A DNA stretch of 64,000 nucleotides from Streptomyces ruber (GTDB lineage Bacteria > Actinomycetota > Actinomycetes > Streptomycetales > Streptomycetaceae), in the NCBI RefSeq assembly GCF_014648075.1, contig NZ_BMQK01000003.1, forward strand, positions 496,001 through 560,000, in the 5' to 3' direction. Of this stretch, positions 8,689 through 17,734 are shown piece after piece. Each line of letters begins with the position of its first letter. Position 1 is the stretch's first letter. Below the pieces are notes generated by a model, which was given only the letters and a program-made list of their open reading frames with translations, was not told where the DNA came from and did no database searches. A program made the translations under genes and the position numbers.

Positions 8689-9084
8689 ATGTTCGCGACC
8701 CGTTCCCGCTCCCGTTCCGAGATCCCGTTCGAGGCCGCCGACGCCGACGTGCTGCGCATCATCTGCGACTCCCGTACGCCGGTGTTCGTCACCGTGCACG
8801 CGGGCGGGCGGCGCCGGTACGGCTACTGGCAGGCGTTCGACGCCCGTACCAACAGGGGCGGCTGTTACGTCGCCCTGCCGACCGAGATATGCGACCGGCT
8901 GCACTCCGCGGGACACATCGCGCTCGGTGACGCGCTGGAGGACCCGGGAAAGACCACGTACCGCGTCACGCCCGGCGACGTCCCGGCCCCGCCCGCCCGC
9001 CGCAGGCCGGCCGCCCCGGCGGTACGCATGCCCGTGCCGCCCGTCCCGCCCGTGCGCCCGGTGCGGGAGACGCTCGTCGCCTGA
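8689..9084 (+). CDS. Conserved protein of unknown function, paralogue 1
   Basis: 131-residue protein that I do not recognise. The conserved core (residues 18-95) includes TPVFVTVHAGGRRRYGYWQ, FDARTNRGGCYVALP, CDRLHSAG and DPGKTTYRV, almost identical to the protein at 19501. The C-terminal 35 residues are Pro/Arg-rich low complexity ending in ETLVA. No signal or membrane segment. One conserved Cys follows GG. The start at 8689 has only a weak ribosome-binding site, so coupling to the 44-residue ORF is likely. The unusual 5' element is shared with its paralogue and suggests common regulation. Confidence 0.75.
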   Translation: MFATRSRSRSEIPFEAADADVLRIICDSRTPVFVTVHAGGRRRYGYWQAFDARTNRGGCYVALPTEICDRLHSAGHIALGDALEDPGKTTYRVTPGDVPAPPARRRPAAPAVRMPVPPVPPVRPVRETLVA

Positions 9085-9150
9085 CGGCAGGGGATCGGGG
9101 CGGCCTGCCGGCCCGGAGGCGGTGCCCCCGGGCCGGGTGCCGCACGCGGG

Positions 9151-9636
9151 TCATCCGAACTGGCCGACCTCGTAGTCGCCGGCGGGCTGCCGGACGATGA
9201 CGTTCAGACGGTTGTAGGTGTTGATGAGGGCGATGAGGGCCACCAGGGCGGCGAGCTGGTCCTCGTCGTAGTGCTTGGCGGCCTCCGCCCACGCCTCGTC
9301 GGTGACGCCCCCGGCCGCGTCGGCGATGCGGGTGCCCTGCTCGGTCAGCTCCAGGGCGGCGCGCTCGGCCTCGGTGAAGACCGTCGCCTCCCGCCAGGCC
9401 GCGATCATGTTGAGGCGGAGGGAGGTCTCCCCGGCGTGGGCCGCCTCCTTGGTGTGCATGTCGGTGCAGAAGCCGCAGCCGTTGATCTGGCTGGCGCGGA
9501 TCTTCACCAGTTCCTGCGTCGCGGCCGGCAGCGCCGAGTCGGCGATGACCTTGCCCGCCGAGTTGAAGTGCCGCATGAGCTTGCCCGAGACCGGGTTGCC
9601 GAACAGGTTGAGACGAGCGTCCACGGTGACTCCCAT
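9151..9636 (-). CDS. Carboxymuconolactone decarboxylase/AhpD-like protein
   Basis: 161-residue protein of the AhpD/CMD family. The redox motif CGFCTDMHTKEA (CxxC followed by His three residues later) in a helix after VKIRASQING is diagnostic for the AhpD-type peroxidase or disulfide-reductase branch. C-terminal helices contain NTYNRLNV. In many actinomycetes such genes sit beside an ECF sigma factor gene; here none is adjacent. Start is ATG at 9636. Likely role is detoxification of peroxides; actual substrate unknown. Confidence 0.88.
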   Translation of the reverse strand: MGVTVDARLNLFGNPVSGKLMRHFNSAGKVIADSALPAATQELVKIRASQINGCGFCTDMHTKEAAHAGETSLRLNMIAAWREATVFTEAERAALELTEQGTRIADAAGGVTDEAWAEAAKHYDEDQLAALVALIALINTYNRLNVIVRQPAGDYEVGQFG

Positions 9637-9803
9637 GCCGTCGAAGGTGCTTGCACATCTCTGACGGGACAGCCCGGCGCCGTGTGACAGGAACGGATGT
9701 GACGTGCGTCTCTCCCGAGGCGACCCGGCGACCCGGCGACCCGGCGGCCCGCGCGTCGCGTGTCAGGCGGCCGCCGGGCGGCCGGGTGGCGCACACTGAG
9801 ACC

Positions 9804-12524
9804 ATGGACAGCCCTGATCCGCCGGGGATCTCACGGCGGTTCCCCGCGCGAGCGGACAGTGCGGCGGCGGCCCGGCGGTTCGTGCGGGATGCTGTCGACG
9901 GCGCCGCCGCAGGCGTCGGACCGGCCGCGCGGGACGTGGCCGAGCTGCTGGCCGGCGAGCTGGTGACCAACGCGGTGCTGCATGCCCGCGGCGAGTGCGA
10001 GGTGCGGGTCCGGACGGCCGGCGGCACGGTGGACGTACGGGTCCTCGACGACAGGCCGGACCGCCCCGTGGTCCCGTGGTACGGCCACCCCTACGCCGCC
10101 ACGGGATGGGGCTGGACCCTGGTCGAACGGCTGGCGTCCCGCCACGGCGTCACGACCGACGGGGACCGCAAGGCGGTGTGGTTCGAGCTCCGCCCCGAGG
10201 ACGCGCCGCCCGCGCCCCCCGGCTCCTTCCTTCCCGAACCGCGCGACTGCCCGGCCGGGAACGTCACACTGGTCGATCTGCCGTGCGCGCTGTACTCGGC
10301 GTCGCAGCAGCACCGGCACGCGCTGCTGCGCGAGCTCCTCCTCGCCCCGTCCGCCGGAGCCCGGCTCGGTGTGCGGCCGGCGGACCTCGCCACCGCCCAC
10401 GACATCAGCGCCCTGATCAGCGGCCGCGTGACGCAGGCGTTGCGCGCGCACCCCTCCGGGGCGGACATGGTCACCGTCGGCGTGTCCCTCCCGCCGGAGG
10501 CCATGAAGGCCGTCCCCGTCCTGCGCCGGGTGCTCGTCCGTGCCGAACGGGCCGCCCGGCAGGAGCTCCTGCTCAGCCGGCCGAGCCTGCCCCAGATGCG
10601 CGCCTTCCGCGACTGGCTGTTCGAGGAGATCACCCGCCAGCTCGCCGGCGAGGAACCTACGGCGTGGACGCTCGTCCCCCGGGAGCCCAGTGCGAGGCCG
10701 TCCGAACTGACGCCGTGGGACACCCGGCAGGTCGAGGACAGCAGGGTCCCGACGATCGCCGCCGACGACGCCAACCAGATCATCGCGGCGAACCGGGCCG
10801 CGGCGGACCTGCTGGGCTGGCACGCCGACGAACTGCTCGGGCAGCGGATCACCGCCCTCGTCCCCGAACACCTGCGGGAACGTCACCTGGCCGCGTTCAC
10901 CTCCCTGCTGCTCACCGGGGAGCCCCGCATCCTGGGCCGTTCGGTACCGCTCCCGGCGCTGCACCGCGACGGCGGGCTGCTGCCCGTCCGCCTCTTCATC
11001 CAGACCCAGGAGGCCGCCGACGGCCGCACCGTGTTCGTCGCCCAGCTCATCCCCAGGGCGAGCGCACCCGCCGCCTCGCCCGACACCGCCGGAAGCGGCC
11101 GGCGCGAGCCGGGCGAGGAACCGGACGAGCCGCGTCCGGAGCCCGCGGCGGACAGGGAGGCAGCGCGTACCGAGGCCCCGGGGCACACGGCCGGGCCGCG
11201 ACCGGCGGCCGGCGGCGCGCGCACGGCATCGGCGGGACCGGGCCGGGAGGACGCGCACCTGACGGCGCTGGAGGGGCTCTCCCTGCTGGCCGACACCAGG
11301 AGCGCACTGGCCGGCACCCCGGACCTGGACGCGCTGGTGCGGCGGGTGTGCGAGGTGCTGGCGGGACAGCTGGCCGACTGGTGCGTGGTGGACCTGCTGG
11401 ACGAGCACGAGCAGGTGGACCGGGTCTGCGTCGTCCACCACGACACCGAGGCGCTGCCGCCCGAGGCGTACGAGGGCAGGCTCCCGCCGGTGTCCGAGGC
11501 CGGGCGGGGACCGCTGCCCCGGGTGCTGCGCGGCGCGGGCCCCCTGCTGCTCACCGAGATCCCGCCGCCGGACCAGGCCACCAGCGCGCTGGACGCCCGT
11601 CAGCTCGACCTGTTCGAGCAGCTGGGCGCGCGCAGCGCCGTCGTCGCCCCGCTGCGCGCCCGCAGGGAGGTCCTCGGCGCCCTGACGGTGGCCCGGATCG
11701 GCGGGCAGCGCCCGTTCACGGACGAGGACCTGCCCCTCGTCTCCGACGTGGCCGCGGCACTGGCCCTCGGTGTGGACAACGCCCGCCTGTACCAGGAGAC
11801 GCTGAGCATCGCCGAGCGCCTCCAGCGTTCCCTGCTGCCCGCGCTGCCGGACACCGGGCACCTGCAGCTGGCCGCCCGCTACGCGCCGTCGTCCGCCAGC
11901 GCGCAGGTCGGCGGCGACTGGTACGACGCCTTCGTCGTGCCCGGCGGCGACACCGTGCTGGTCATCGGCGACGTCACCGGACACGATCTGAAGGCGGCCG
12001 TCGCCATGAGCGCACTGCGCAACATGCTGCGCGGCATCGCGGTCGACCGGCAGGAACCGCCCGGGGACGTGCTGCGCCGGCTGGACCTCGCCAGCCACAC
12101 CCTCTACCGGCACGCCACCGCCACCTGCATCTACGGCCTGGTCAAGGACGACCCCGCGAGCGGCTCCCAGACCCTGCACTACTCGCTCGCCGGACACCTG
12201 CCGCCCCTGCTGGCCACCCGGGAGGGCGACACCCGCTTCCTCGACGCGGCGGCGGGCCTGCTGATCGGCCTGGACCCGGAGATGCCCCGCCCGACCGCCC
12301 ACGCGGAACTGCCGCCCGACTCGACGCTGCTCCTGTACACCGACGGCCTGATCGAGCGCCGCGGGGAACACCTCGACGACGCCATGACCCGCCTCCGCCG
12401 GCACGCCGCCGCCCTGGCGCGCGAACCGCTCCACGTCTTCTGCGACGAACTCCTCATCGGCCTGGCCGCGGACAGCACCGACGACGTCGCCGTCCTCGCG
12501 GTGCGCTCCACCCCGCCGTCCTGA
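9804..12524 (+). CDS. Multidomain SpoIIE/PP2C phosphatase with HATPase, PAS and GAF domains
   Basis: 906-residue signalling protein. Residues about 10-135 are an RsbW-like ATPase/anti-sigma kinase fold (ELVTNAVLHA, VRVLDDRP, TGWGWTLVERLA). A helical region follows. A PAS domain (about 312-420, DDANQIIAANRAAADLLGW) and a disordered acidic linker precede a GAF domain (about 490-660). The C-terminus is a SpoIIE/PPM phosphatase (about 670-905) with metal motifs GGDWYDAF, GDVTGHD, YTDGLIERRG and DDVAVLAV. Kinase and phosphatase modules on one chain suggest control of a STAS anti-anti-sigma factor (known logic; the STAS gene at 27791 is one candidate). Start ATG 9804 precedes the first conserved strand. 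Confidence 0.9.
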   Translation: MDSPDPPGISRRFPARADSAAAARRFVRDAVDGAAAGVGPAARDVAELLAGELVTNAVLHARGECEVRVRTAGGTVDVRVLDDRPDRPVVPWYGHPYAATGWGWTLVERLASRHGVTTDGDRKAVWFELRPEDAPPAPPGSFLPEPRDCPAGNVTLVDLPCALYSASQQHRHALLRELLLAPSAGARLGVRPADLATAHDISALISGRVTQALRAHPSGADMVTVGVSLPPEAMKAVPVLRRVLVRAERAARQELLLSRPSLPQMRAFRDWLFEEITRQLAGEEPTAWTLVPREPSARPSELTPWDTRQVEDSRVPTIAADDANQIIAANRAAADLLGWHADELLGQRITALVPEHLRERHLAAFTSLLLTGEPRILGRSVPLPALHRDGGLLPVRLFIQTQEAADGRTVFVAQLIPRASAPAASPDTAGSGRREPGEEPDEPRPEPAADREAARTEAPGHTAGPRPAAGGARTASAGPGREDAHLTALEGLSLLADTRSALAGTPDLDALVRRVCEVLAGQLADWCVVDLLDEHEQVDRVCVVHHDTEALPPEAYEGRLPPVSEAGRGPLPRVLRGAGPLLLTEIPPPDQATSALDARQLDLFEQLGARSAVVAPLRARREVLGALTVARIGGQRPFTDEDLPLVSDVAAALALGVDNARLYQETLSIAERLQRSLLPALPDTGHLQLAARYAPSSASAQVGGDWYDAFVVPGGDTVLVIGDVTGHDLKAAVAMSALRNMLRGIAVDRQEPPGDVLRRLDLASHTLYRHATATCIYGLVKDDPASGSQTLHYSLAGHLPPLLATREGDTRFLDAAAGLLIGLDPEMPRPTAHAELPPDSTLLLYTDGLIERRGEHLDDAMTRLRRHAAALAREPLHVFCDELLIGLAADSTDDVAVLAVRSTPPS

Positions 12525-12571
12525 CCGCCCCCGCGGGCACCGCCGGTGAGGCGGACCGGTAGGAAGGAGGC

Positions 12572-13621
12572 ATGAACGACGTGGACCACCCCATAGACCT
12601 GCGGAGCGACACCGTCACCCGCCCCACCGACGCGATGCGCGCCGCCATGGCGCACGCCGAGGTGGGCGACGACGTGTTCGGCGACGACCCCACCGTGAAC
12701 GCGCTCCAGGAGCGGGTGGCGGACCTGCTCGGCTTCCCCGCCGCGCTGTTCGTCTCCTCGGGCACCCAGAGCAACCTGTGCGCGCTGCTCGCCCACTGCG
12801 GGCGCGGTGACGAGTACGTCGCCGGGGCCGACGCGCACATCTTCACCCACGAGGGCGGCGGGGCGTCCGTGCTCGGCGGGATCCAGCCGCAGCCGCTGCC
12901 GCACCGGGCGGACGGGACGCTCGACCCGGCGGACGTCGAGGCGGCGGTCAAGCCGGACGACCCGCACTTCGCGCGGACCCGGCTGCTGTGCCTGGAGAAC
13001 ACGCTCGGCGGCGCGGTGATCGCTCCCGAGGACCTGGCGGCGGCCACGGCACCGGCCCGCAAGCACGGGCTGGCGACGCACCTGGACGGTGCCCGGCTGT
13101 TCAACGCGGCGGTGGCGGGCGGCGGCGACCCCTACGCGGCGGCGCGGCGGATCACGGAGCACTTCGACAGCGTGTCGGTGTGCTTCAGCAAGGGCCTGGG
13201 CGCGCCGGTGGGCTCGGTGCTGCTCGGCTCGCGGGAGTTCGTCGGCGAGGCCCGGCGGTGGCGCAAGGTGCTGGGCGGCGGGCTGCGGCAGGCGGGCGTC
13301 CTCGCGGCGGCCGCGTCGTACGCGCTGGACCACCACGTCGAGCGGCTGGCCGAGGACCACGCCAACGCGGCCCTGTTCGCCGGGGCGCTCGACGGAGTAC
13401 CGGGACTGGAGACCGGCGCGGCCCGCACCAACATGGTCTTCGCCCGGCCCGTCCCCGGCGTCGCCCCGCGGGACCTGGTGGAGCGGCTCGCGGCCCGGGG
13501 CGTGCTGTGCACGGGCGGCCGGCCCCGGTTGCGGTTCGTGTTCCACCTCGGTGTCTCACGGGCGGACACGGAGCGCGCGGCACGCGTGGTGCGGGAGGTC
13601 CTGACCGAGGGCGTCGCCTGA
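12572..13621 (+). CDS. ltaE: Low-specificity L-threonine aldolase
   Basis: 349-residue PLP enzyme cleaving threonine/allo-threonine to glycine and acetaldehyde. Family hallmarks: IDLRSDTVTRPT at the N-terminus, GDDVFGDDPTVN, FVSSGTQSN, HLDGARLFNA, and the PLP lysine in CFSKGLGAPVGS. Length is typical. Start ATG 12572 has GGAGG 5 nt upstream. It begins 47 bp after the phosphatase gene, so co-transcription is possible. The gene ends before a strong hairpin at 13731. Confidence 0.92.
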   Translation: MNDVDHPIDLRSDTVTRPTDAMRAAMAHAEVGDDVFGDDPTVNALQERVADLLGFPAALFVSSGTQSNLCALLAHCGRGDEYVAGADAHIFTHEGGGASVLGGIQPQPLPHRADGTLDPADVEAAVKPDDPHFARTRLLCLENTLGGAVIAPEDLAAATAPARKHGLATHLDGARLFNAAVAGGGDPYAAARRITEHFDSVSVCFSKGLGAPVGSVLLGSREFVGEARRWRKVLGGGLRQAGVLAAAASYALDHHVERLAEDHANAALFAGALDGVPGLETGAARTNMVFARPVPGVAPRDLVERLAARGVLCTGGRPRLRFVFHLGVSRADTERAARVVREVLTEGVA

Positions 13622-13730
13622 GCGGGGACGGCGACGCCCCGGCACCCGGAGCCGCCCGAACCCTGCCGGGCACCGGCAATGCGCGCGTGCGCGCCGTCGG
13701 GCACGATGCCGTACGGGGAGCACTACGGAC

Positions 13731-13765
13731 GGACCCGGCGCCGGACACCTGACGGCGCCGGGTCC
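13731..13765. terminator. Terminator hairpin after threonine aldolase gene
   Basis: Perfect 12-bp stem: GGACCCGGCGCC (13731-13742) pairs with GGCGCCGGGTCC (13754-13765) around an 11-nt loop. It is followed by a short GGGAGGCAGC-type tandem repeat (about 13773-13800). Confidence 0.7.
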
Positions 13766-13815
13766 CGGCCGAGGCAGCGGGAGGCAGCGGGAGGCAGGGG
13801 GGACGGGGGCGCGGG

Positions 13816-14013
13816 ATGCGGATGCCCGTGGAGGCGGCCACCGGCCTTCCCCTGATCCTGTGCACCGCGGCCCTGGTCGTGGCCGGCTGTTTCCGGCTGC
13901 TGGTCGCGCTCCTGCGGCCGCCGGTGTCGGCCGCCGCACTGTTCGCCGCCTGGCGGCTGACCTGCCTGCTCGTCCGGCCGCTGCACCGCCTGATCGCCGT
14001 TCCCGCGTCCTGA
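13816..14013 (+). CDS. Possible small membrane protein
   Basis: 65 residues with two apolar stretches (LPLILCTAALVVAGCF and VSAAALFAAWRLTCLL) and basic ends, compatible with a small inner-membrane protein. There is a G-rich tract but no clear Shine-Dalgarno sequence before ATG 13816. It is not recognisable by family. Its position between a terminator and the kinase gene leaves room for a real gene, but it could be a chance frame. Confidence 0.35.
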   Translation: MRMPVEAATGLPLILCTAALVVAGCFRLLVALLRPPVSAAALFAAWRLTCLLVRPLHRLIAVPAS

Positions 14014-14128
14014 CGGCGGAACCGGGCCGATGTCCCGCCCGTCCACAGGACGAGTGGCCCTGTCGCGCGTGCCGGGTCCGCGCTACGTTCCGTCCGGATC
14101 GTCCCAGAGGCTTGAGGGGGGACCCCGT

Positions 14129-17100
14129 ATGAGCCGCCGCAGTCTGTTCCCGGAGGACCCGCAGCGGCTGGGCGAGTACTGGCTGGCGGCGCGGCTGGGT
14201 TCCGGTGCGCAGGGCGTCGTCTACGAGGCGTACGGTCCCGCCGGGGCACGCGTGGCGGTGAAGGTGCTGCACCCGGACGTCGCCTCGGGGCCGAGGGCGC
14301 GGTCCCGGTTCGCCAAGGAGGTGCGGGCGGCGCAGCGGGTGGCGTCCTTCTGCACGGCCCGGGTGCTGGACGCGGACACCGAGGCGGAGAGCCCGTACAT
14401 CGTCAGCGAGTTCGTGCCCGGGCCGAACCTGGCGGCGGCGGTGCGGATCGCGGGCCCGCTGCGCGGGGACGCCCTGCTGCGGCTGGCGACCGGGGTGGTC
14501 ACCGCGCTGGCCGCGATCCACCAGGCCGGAGTGGTGCACCGCGACCTGAAGCCGAGCAACGTGCTGCTGGGCCCGGACGGCCCGCGCGTCATCGACTTCG
14601 GTATCGCCCGCACCGCGGAGATGACGCTCACCGAGACCGGCGCCGTCATGGGCACCGTCGGCTACCTGGCCCCGGAGACCCTCCAGGGACGGCACGCCGA
14701 CGCCGCGGCGGACGTGTTCGCCTGGGGCGCGGTCGTGCTGTACGCCGCGACCGGCACCGAGCCGTTCCGCGGCGAGAACCTCGGCGAGGCCGTCGTCCGC
14801 GCCATGGAGTACGACCCCGACCTGTCCGCCCTGCCCGAGCCGCTGCAGCCGCTGGTCCACGACGCGCTGGCCAAGCGGCCCGAGGACCGGCCCGGCGCCG
14901 CCGCCCTGCTGCTGCGCCTGCTCGGCGGCGACGGCGTCACCGACGCCACCCTCCAGGCGCTGCGGGCCGGCGCCCACGCCGCGGGCAGCGGGCCCCTCGC
15001 GGAGGGCGCGGTCACCCCGGCGGTGGGTGAGGCGGCCGAGGCCGCCTACCGGTCCCTGTCGCCCGAGGTACAGGCGGTCGCCCGCGAGGTGTGGCTGCGC
15101 CTGGTGGTGCCGGGCAGCGCCCCGGACGGCTCCCACGACAGCGTCCGCACCGCCGACGAGGCCGAACTGCTGGCGGACCGGCCGGAGCACGAGCAGGCCC
15201 GCGTGCGCCAGGTGCTCACGGCCTTCGCGCACCCCGCCGTGCTCGTGCACGAGGGCACCACCGTCCGGCCGGCGAGCGCGGCGGTGCTCCGGGCCTGGCC
15301 CCGGCTGCGGACCTGGGCGGACACCGACCGCGCCGGGCTCCGCGTGCACCGGCGGCTGGGCGCGGCCGCCCGCACCTGGCAGCGGGGCGGGCGGCGCCCG
15401 GACGACCTGGCGCGCGGCACCGCCCTGCACGACGCCCTCGCCTGGGCCGCCACCGCCCCCACCCGGCTGCGCGCGAACCGGGTGGAGCGGGCGTTCCTCC
15501 AGGCCAGCCAGGAGGCCGAGGTCCACCGCGCGCGCCGGGCCCGCCGCCTCAACACCGTCCTGACCGGCGCGCTCCTGCTGACGCTGCTCTCCGCCGGCGT
15601 GGCCCTGTGGCAGCGCGGCACCGCCATCGACGCGCTCACCGCGAAGCAGCAGGCCCTGTCCCGGCAGCTCGCCACCCAGTCGGGCTCGATCCTCGACAGC
15701 AACCCCGATCTGGCCTCCCTGCTGGCCGTCCAGGCCTACCGCGCCAGCCCCACCAGGGAGGCCACCGAGAGCCTGTTCGACGCGGCGGCCTTCCCGCTGC
15801 GCCGTACCCTCACCGGCCACGAGGCCAGCGTGACCTCGGTGGCCTACGGGCCCGACGCACGCGTCCTGGCCACCGGCAGCGAGGACAACACGGCACGGCT
15901 GTGGGACACCACCACCGGCCACGCCCGCGCCCTCGAGGGCCACCGGGGTTACCTGAACGCGGTGGCGCTCAGCCCCGACGGGAAGATCCTGGCCACGGGC
16001 AGCGACGACCGCACGGCGAGGCTCTGGGACACCGCCACCGGCCGGCTGCGCACCACCCTCACCGGCCACCGGGACGACGTGGACGGGATCGCGTTCAGCC
16101 CCGACGGGCGCACCCTGGCCACCGCGAGCGACGACGGCACGCTGCGGCTGTGGGACACCGGCACCTTCCGCACCCGCGCCCGCCTCGGCGACCAGGGGCA
16201 CATGAACGCGGTGGCCTTCAGCCCCGACGGGCGCGTCCTGGCCCTCGGCAGCGACGACGACAAGGTGCGGCTGTGGGACCCGGCGTCCGGTCGGCTGCGC
16301 GTCCTCACCGGTCACCGGCGCACGATCGAGTCGGTGGCGTTCAGCCCCGACGGGAGGACGCTGGCCACGGGCAGCGACGACCGTACGGCACGGCTGTGGG
16401 ACGTCACCACGGGCCGGCCCCGCGCCACCCTGACCGGCCACCAGGGCTACGTGAGCTCGGTGGCCTTCAGTCCCGACGGGCACTTCCTGGCCACCGGCAG
16501 CGAGGACCGCACGGTGCGGCTGTGGGACACCGCCACCGGCCACGCCCGCACCCTCACCGGCCACCAGGGCGCGGTCAAGTCGGTGGCGTTCAGCGCCGAC
16601 GGGCACACCCTGGCCACGGGCAGCGACGACCGCTCGGTGCGGCTGTGGGATCCCACCACCGTCCGCGCCCGTACCGTCACCGGGCACCGGGGCGACGTGG
16701 GGGCGGTGGCGTTCGGTCCGGGAGGAAACGTTCTGGCGACGGCGAGCGGCGACCGTACGGTGCGGCTGTGGGACCCGGCGACGGGCCGCCTGCGCCGTAC
16801 GCTCACCGGCCACGCGGGGGCGGTGGACGCGGTGGTGTTCTCCCCGGACGGGCGGACCCTGGCGTCGGGCGGCGAGGACCGTACGGTGCGGCTGTGGGAC
16901 GCCGCCGGCGGCCGGTCCCGTACGACCCTGGACGGGCGGCAGGGCGCGGTGCGGGCGGTGGCGTTCAGCGCCGACGGGCACACAATGGCCACGGCCGGCG
17001 CGGACCGTACGGTGCGGCTGTGGGACGCGGCGACGGGCCGCCCGCTGCGTACGCTCTCCGGCCACGTGCGGGCGGTGGACTCGGTCGTGTTCAGCCCGGA

Positions 17101-17656
17101 CGGGCGGACCCTGGCGTCGGGGAGCGAGGACCGTACGGTGCGGCTGTGGGACGCCGCCACCGGCCGGGTCCGCGCGACCTTGCCGGGGCACCAGGGAGCG
17201 GTGCGCGCCGTGGTGTTCTCCCCGGACGGGCGGACGCTGGCGTCGGGGAGCGAGGACCGTACGGTGCGGTTGTGGGACGCCGCCACCGGCCGGGTCCGCA
17301 CCACCCTCGTCGGCCATCGGCGCGGCGTGGACGCGGTGGTGTTCTCCCCGGACGGGCGGACCCTGGCCTCGGGCGGCGAGGACCGTACGGTGCGGCTGTG
17401 GGACCCCGCCGGCGGCCGGTCCCGTACGACCCTGACCGGCCACCGGGGCGCGGTGGAGGCGGTGGCCTTCCGGTCCGACGGCCGCACCCTCGCCTCGGGC
17501 GGCGGGGACCGTACGGTGCGGCTGTGGGACGTGAACCTGCTGAACCAGGCCGCGGCGATCGCCCGGATCTGCGAGGTCGTCGGCCGGGACCTCACCCCGA
17601 ACGAACGGGCCGCGTACCTCCGGGGACAGTCGACGAAGGCGGTGTGCCCCTCCTGA
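14129..17656 (+). CDS. Ser/Thr protein kinase with transmembrane segment and 14 WD40 repeats
   Basis: 1175-residue receptor-like kinase. Kinase domain at about 12-265: Gly loop GSGAQGVVYEA, VAVKVL lysine, HRDLKPSNV, VIDFGIA and GYLAPE, so all catalytic motifs are intact. Residues about 310-475 resemble the winged-helix/arm region that joins NTPase and WD40 in nSTAND proteins (AWPRLRTWADTDR, FLQASQ), but no P-loop NTPase is present. One membrane helix lies at about 476-494. Residues 560-1135 hold 14 WD40 repeats, enough for two seven-bladed propellers, placed outside the membrane. Start ATG 14129 has a GAGGGGGG ribosome-binding site. Substrates and ligand unknown. Confidence 0.92.
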   Translation: MSRRSLFPEDPQRLGEYWLAARLGSGAQGVVYEAYGPAGARVAVKVLHPDVASGPRARSRFAKEVRAAQRVASFCTARVLDADTEAESPYIVSEFVPGPNLAAAVRIAGPLRGDALLRLATGVVTALAAIHQAGVVHRDLKPSNVLLGPDGPRVIDFGIARTAEMTLTETGAVMGTVGYLAPETLQGRHADAAADVFAWGAVVLYAATGTEPFRGENLGEAVVRAMEYDPDLSALPEPLQPLVHDALAKRPEDRPGAAALLLRLLGGDGVTDATLQALRAGAHAAGSGPLAEGAVTPAVGEAAEAAYRSLSPEVQAVAREVWLRLVVPGSAPDGSHDSVRTADEAELLADRPEHEQARVRQVLTAFAHPAVLVHEGTTVRPASAAVLRAWPRLRTWADTDRAGLRVHRRLGAAARTWQRGGRRPDDLARGTALHDALAWAATAPTRLRANRVERAFLQASQEAEVHRARRARRLNTVLTGALLLTLLSAGVALWQRGTAIDALTAKQQALSRQLATQSGSILDSNPDLASLLAVQAYRASPTREATESLFDAAAFPLRRTLTGHEASVTSVAYGPDARVLATGSEDNTARLWDTTTGHARALEGHRGYLNAVALSPDGKILATGSDDRTARLWDTATGRLRTTLTGHRDDVDGIAFSPDGRTLATASDDGTLRLWDTGTFRTRARLGDQGHMNAVAFSPDGRVLALGSDDDKVRLWDPASGRLRVLTGHRRTIESVAFSPDGRTLATGSDDRTARLWDVTTGRPRATLTGHQGYVSSVAFSPDGHFLATGSEDRTVRLWDTATGHARTLTGHQGAVKSVAFSADGHTLATGSDDRSVRLWDPTTVRARTVTGHRGDVGAVAFGPGGNVLATASGDRTVRLWDPATGRLRRTLTGHAGAVDAVVFSPDGRTLASGGEDRTVRLWDAAGGRSRTTLDGRQGAVRAVAFSADGHTMATAGADRTVRLWDAATGRPLRTLSGHVRAVDSVVFSPDGRTLASGSEDRTVRLWDAATGRVRATLPGHQGAVRAVVFSPDGRTLASGSEDRTVRLWDAATGRVRTTLVGHRRGVDAVVFSPDGRTLASGGEDRTVRLWDPAGGRSRTTLTGHRGAVEAVAFRSDGRTLASGGGDRTVRLWDVNLLNQAAAIARICEVVGRDLTPNERAAYLRGQSTKAVCPS
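16740..17535 (+). repeat. Near-identical DNA repeats encoding WD40 blades 8-14
   Basis: Seven consecutive repeats of about 126 bp share almost the same DNA, including CGTACGGTGCGGCTGTGGGA (one T variant at blade 12), whereas blades 1-7 (15808-16690) differ from each other more. This indicates recent amplification or gene conversion in the second propeller. Confidence 0.8.
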
Positions 17657-17722
17657 CGGGGAGGGGCCGACTGACGGGGAGGGGGCCGACGGACGGGAGA
17701 GGTCCGCTGACGGGACGGGAGC
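17657..17722. repeat. Short imperfect tandem repeats after the kinase gene
   Basis: About four imperfect copies of a 15-20 bp unit containing CTGACGGGGAGGGG fill the 78-bp gap between the kinase and the convergent permease gene. No hairpin terminator is obvious. Confidence 0.4.
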
Positions 17723-17734
17723 GCGCCCGCCCCG

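Noticed and set aside
13556..17443. 1295-residue repetitive antisense frame with repeated PQPHRTV words
   Set aside because: It is the reverse-strand shadow of the WD40 repeats.
15808..17535. CRISPR-like or satellite array
   Set aside because: Repeats encode WD40 blades in one open frame, with no unique spacers.
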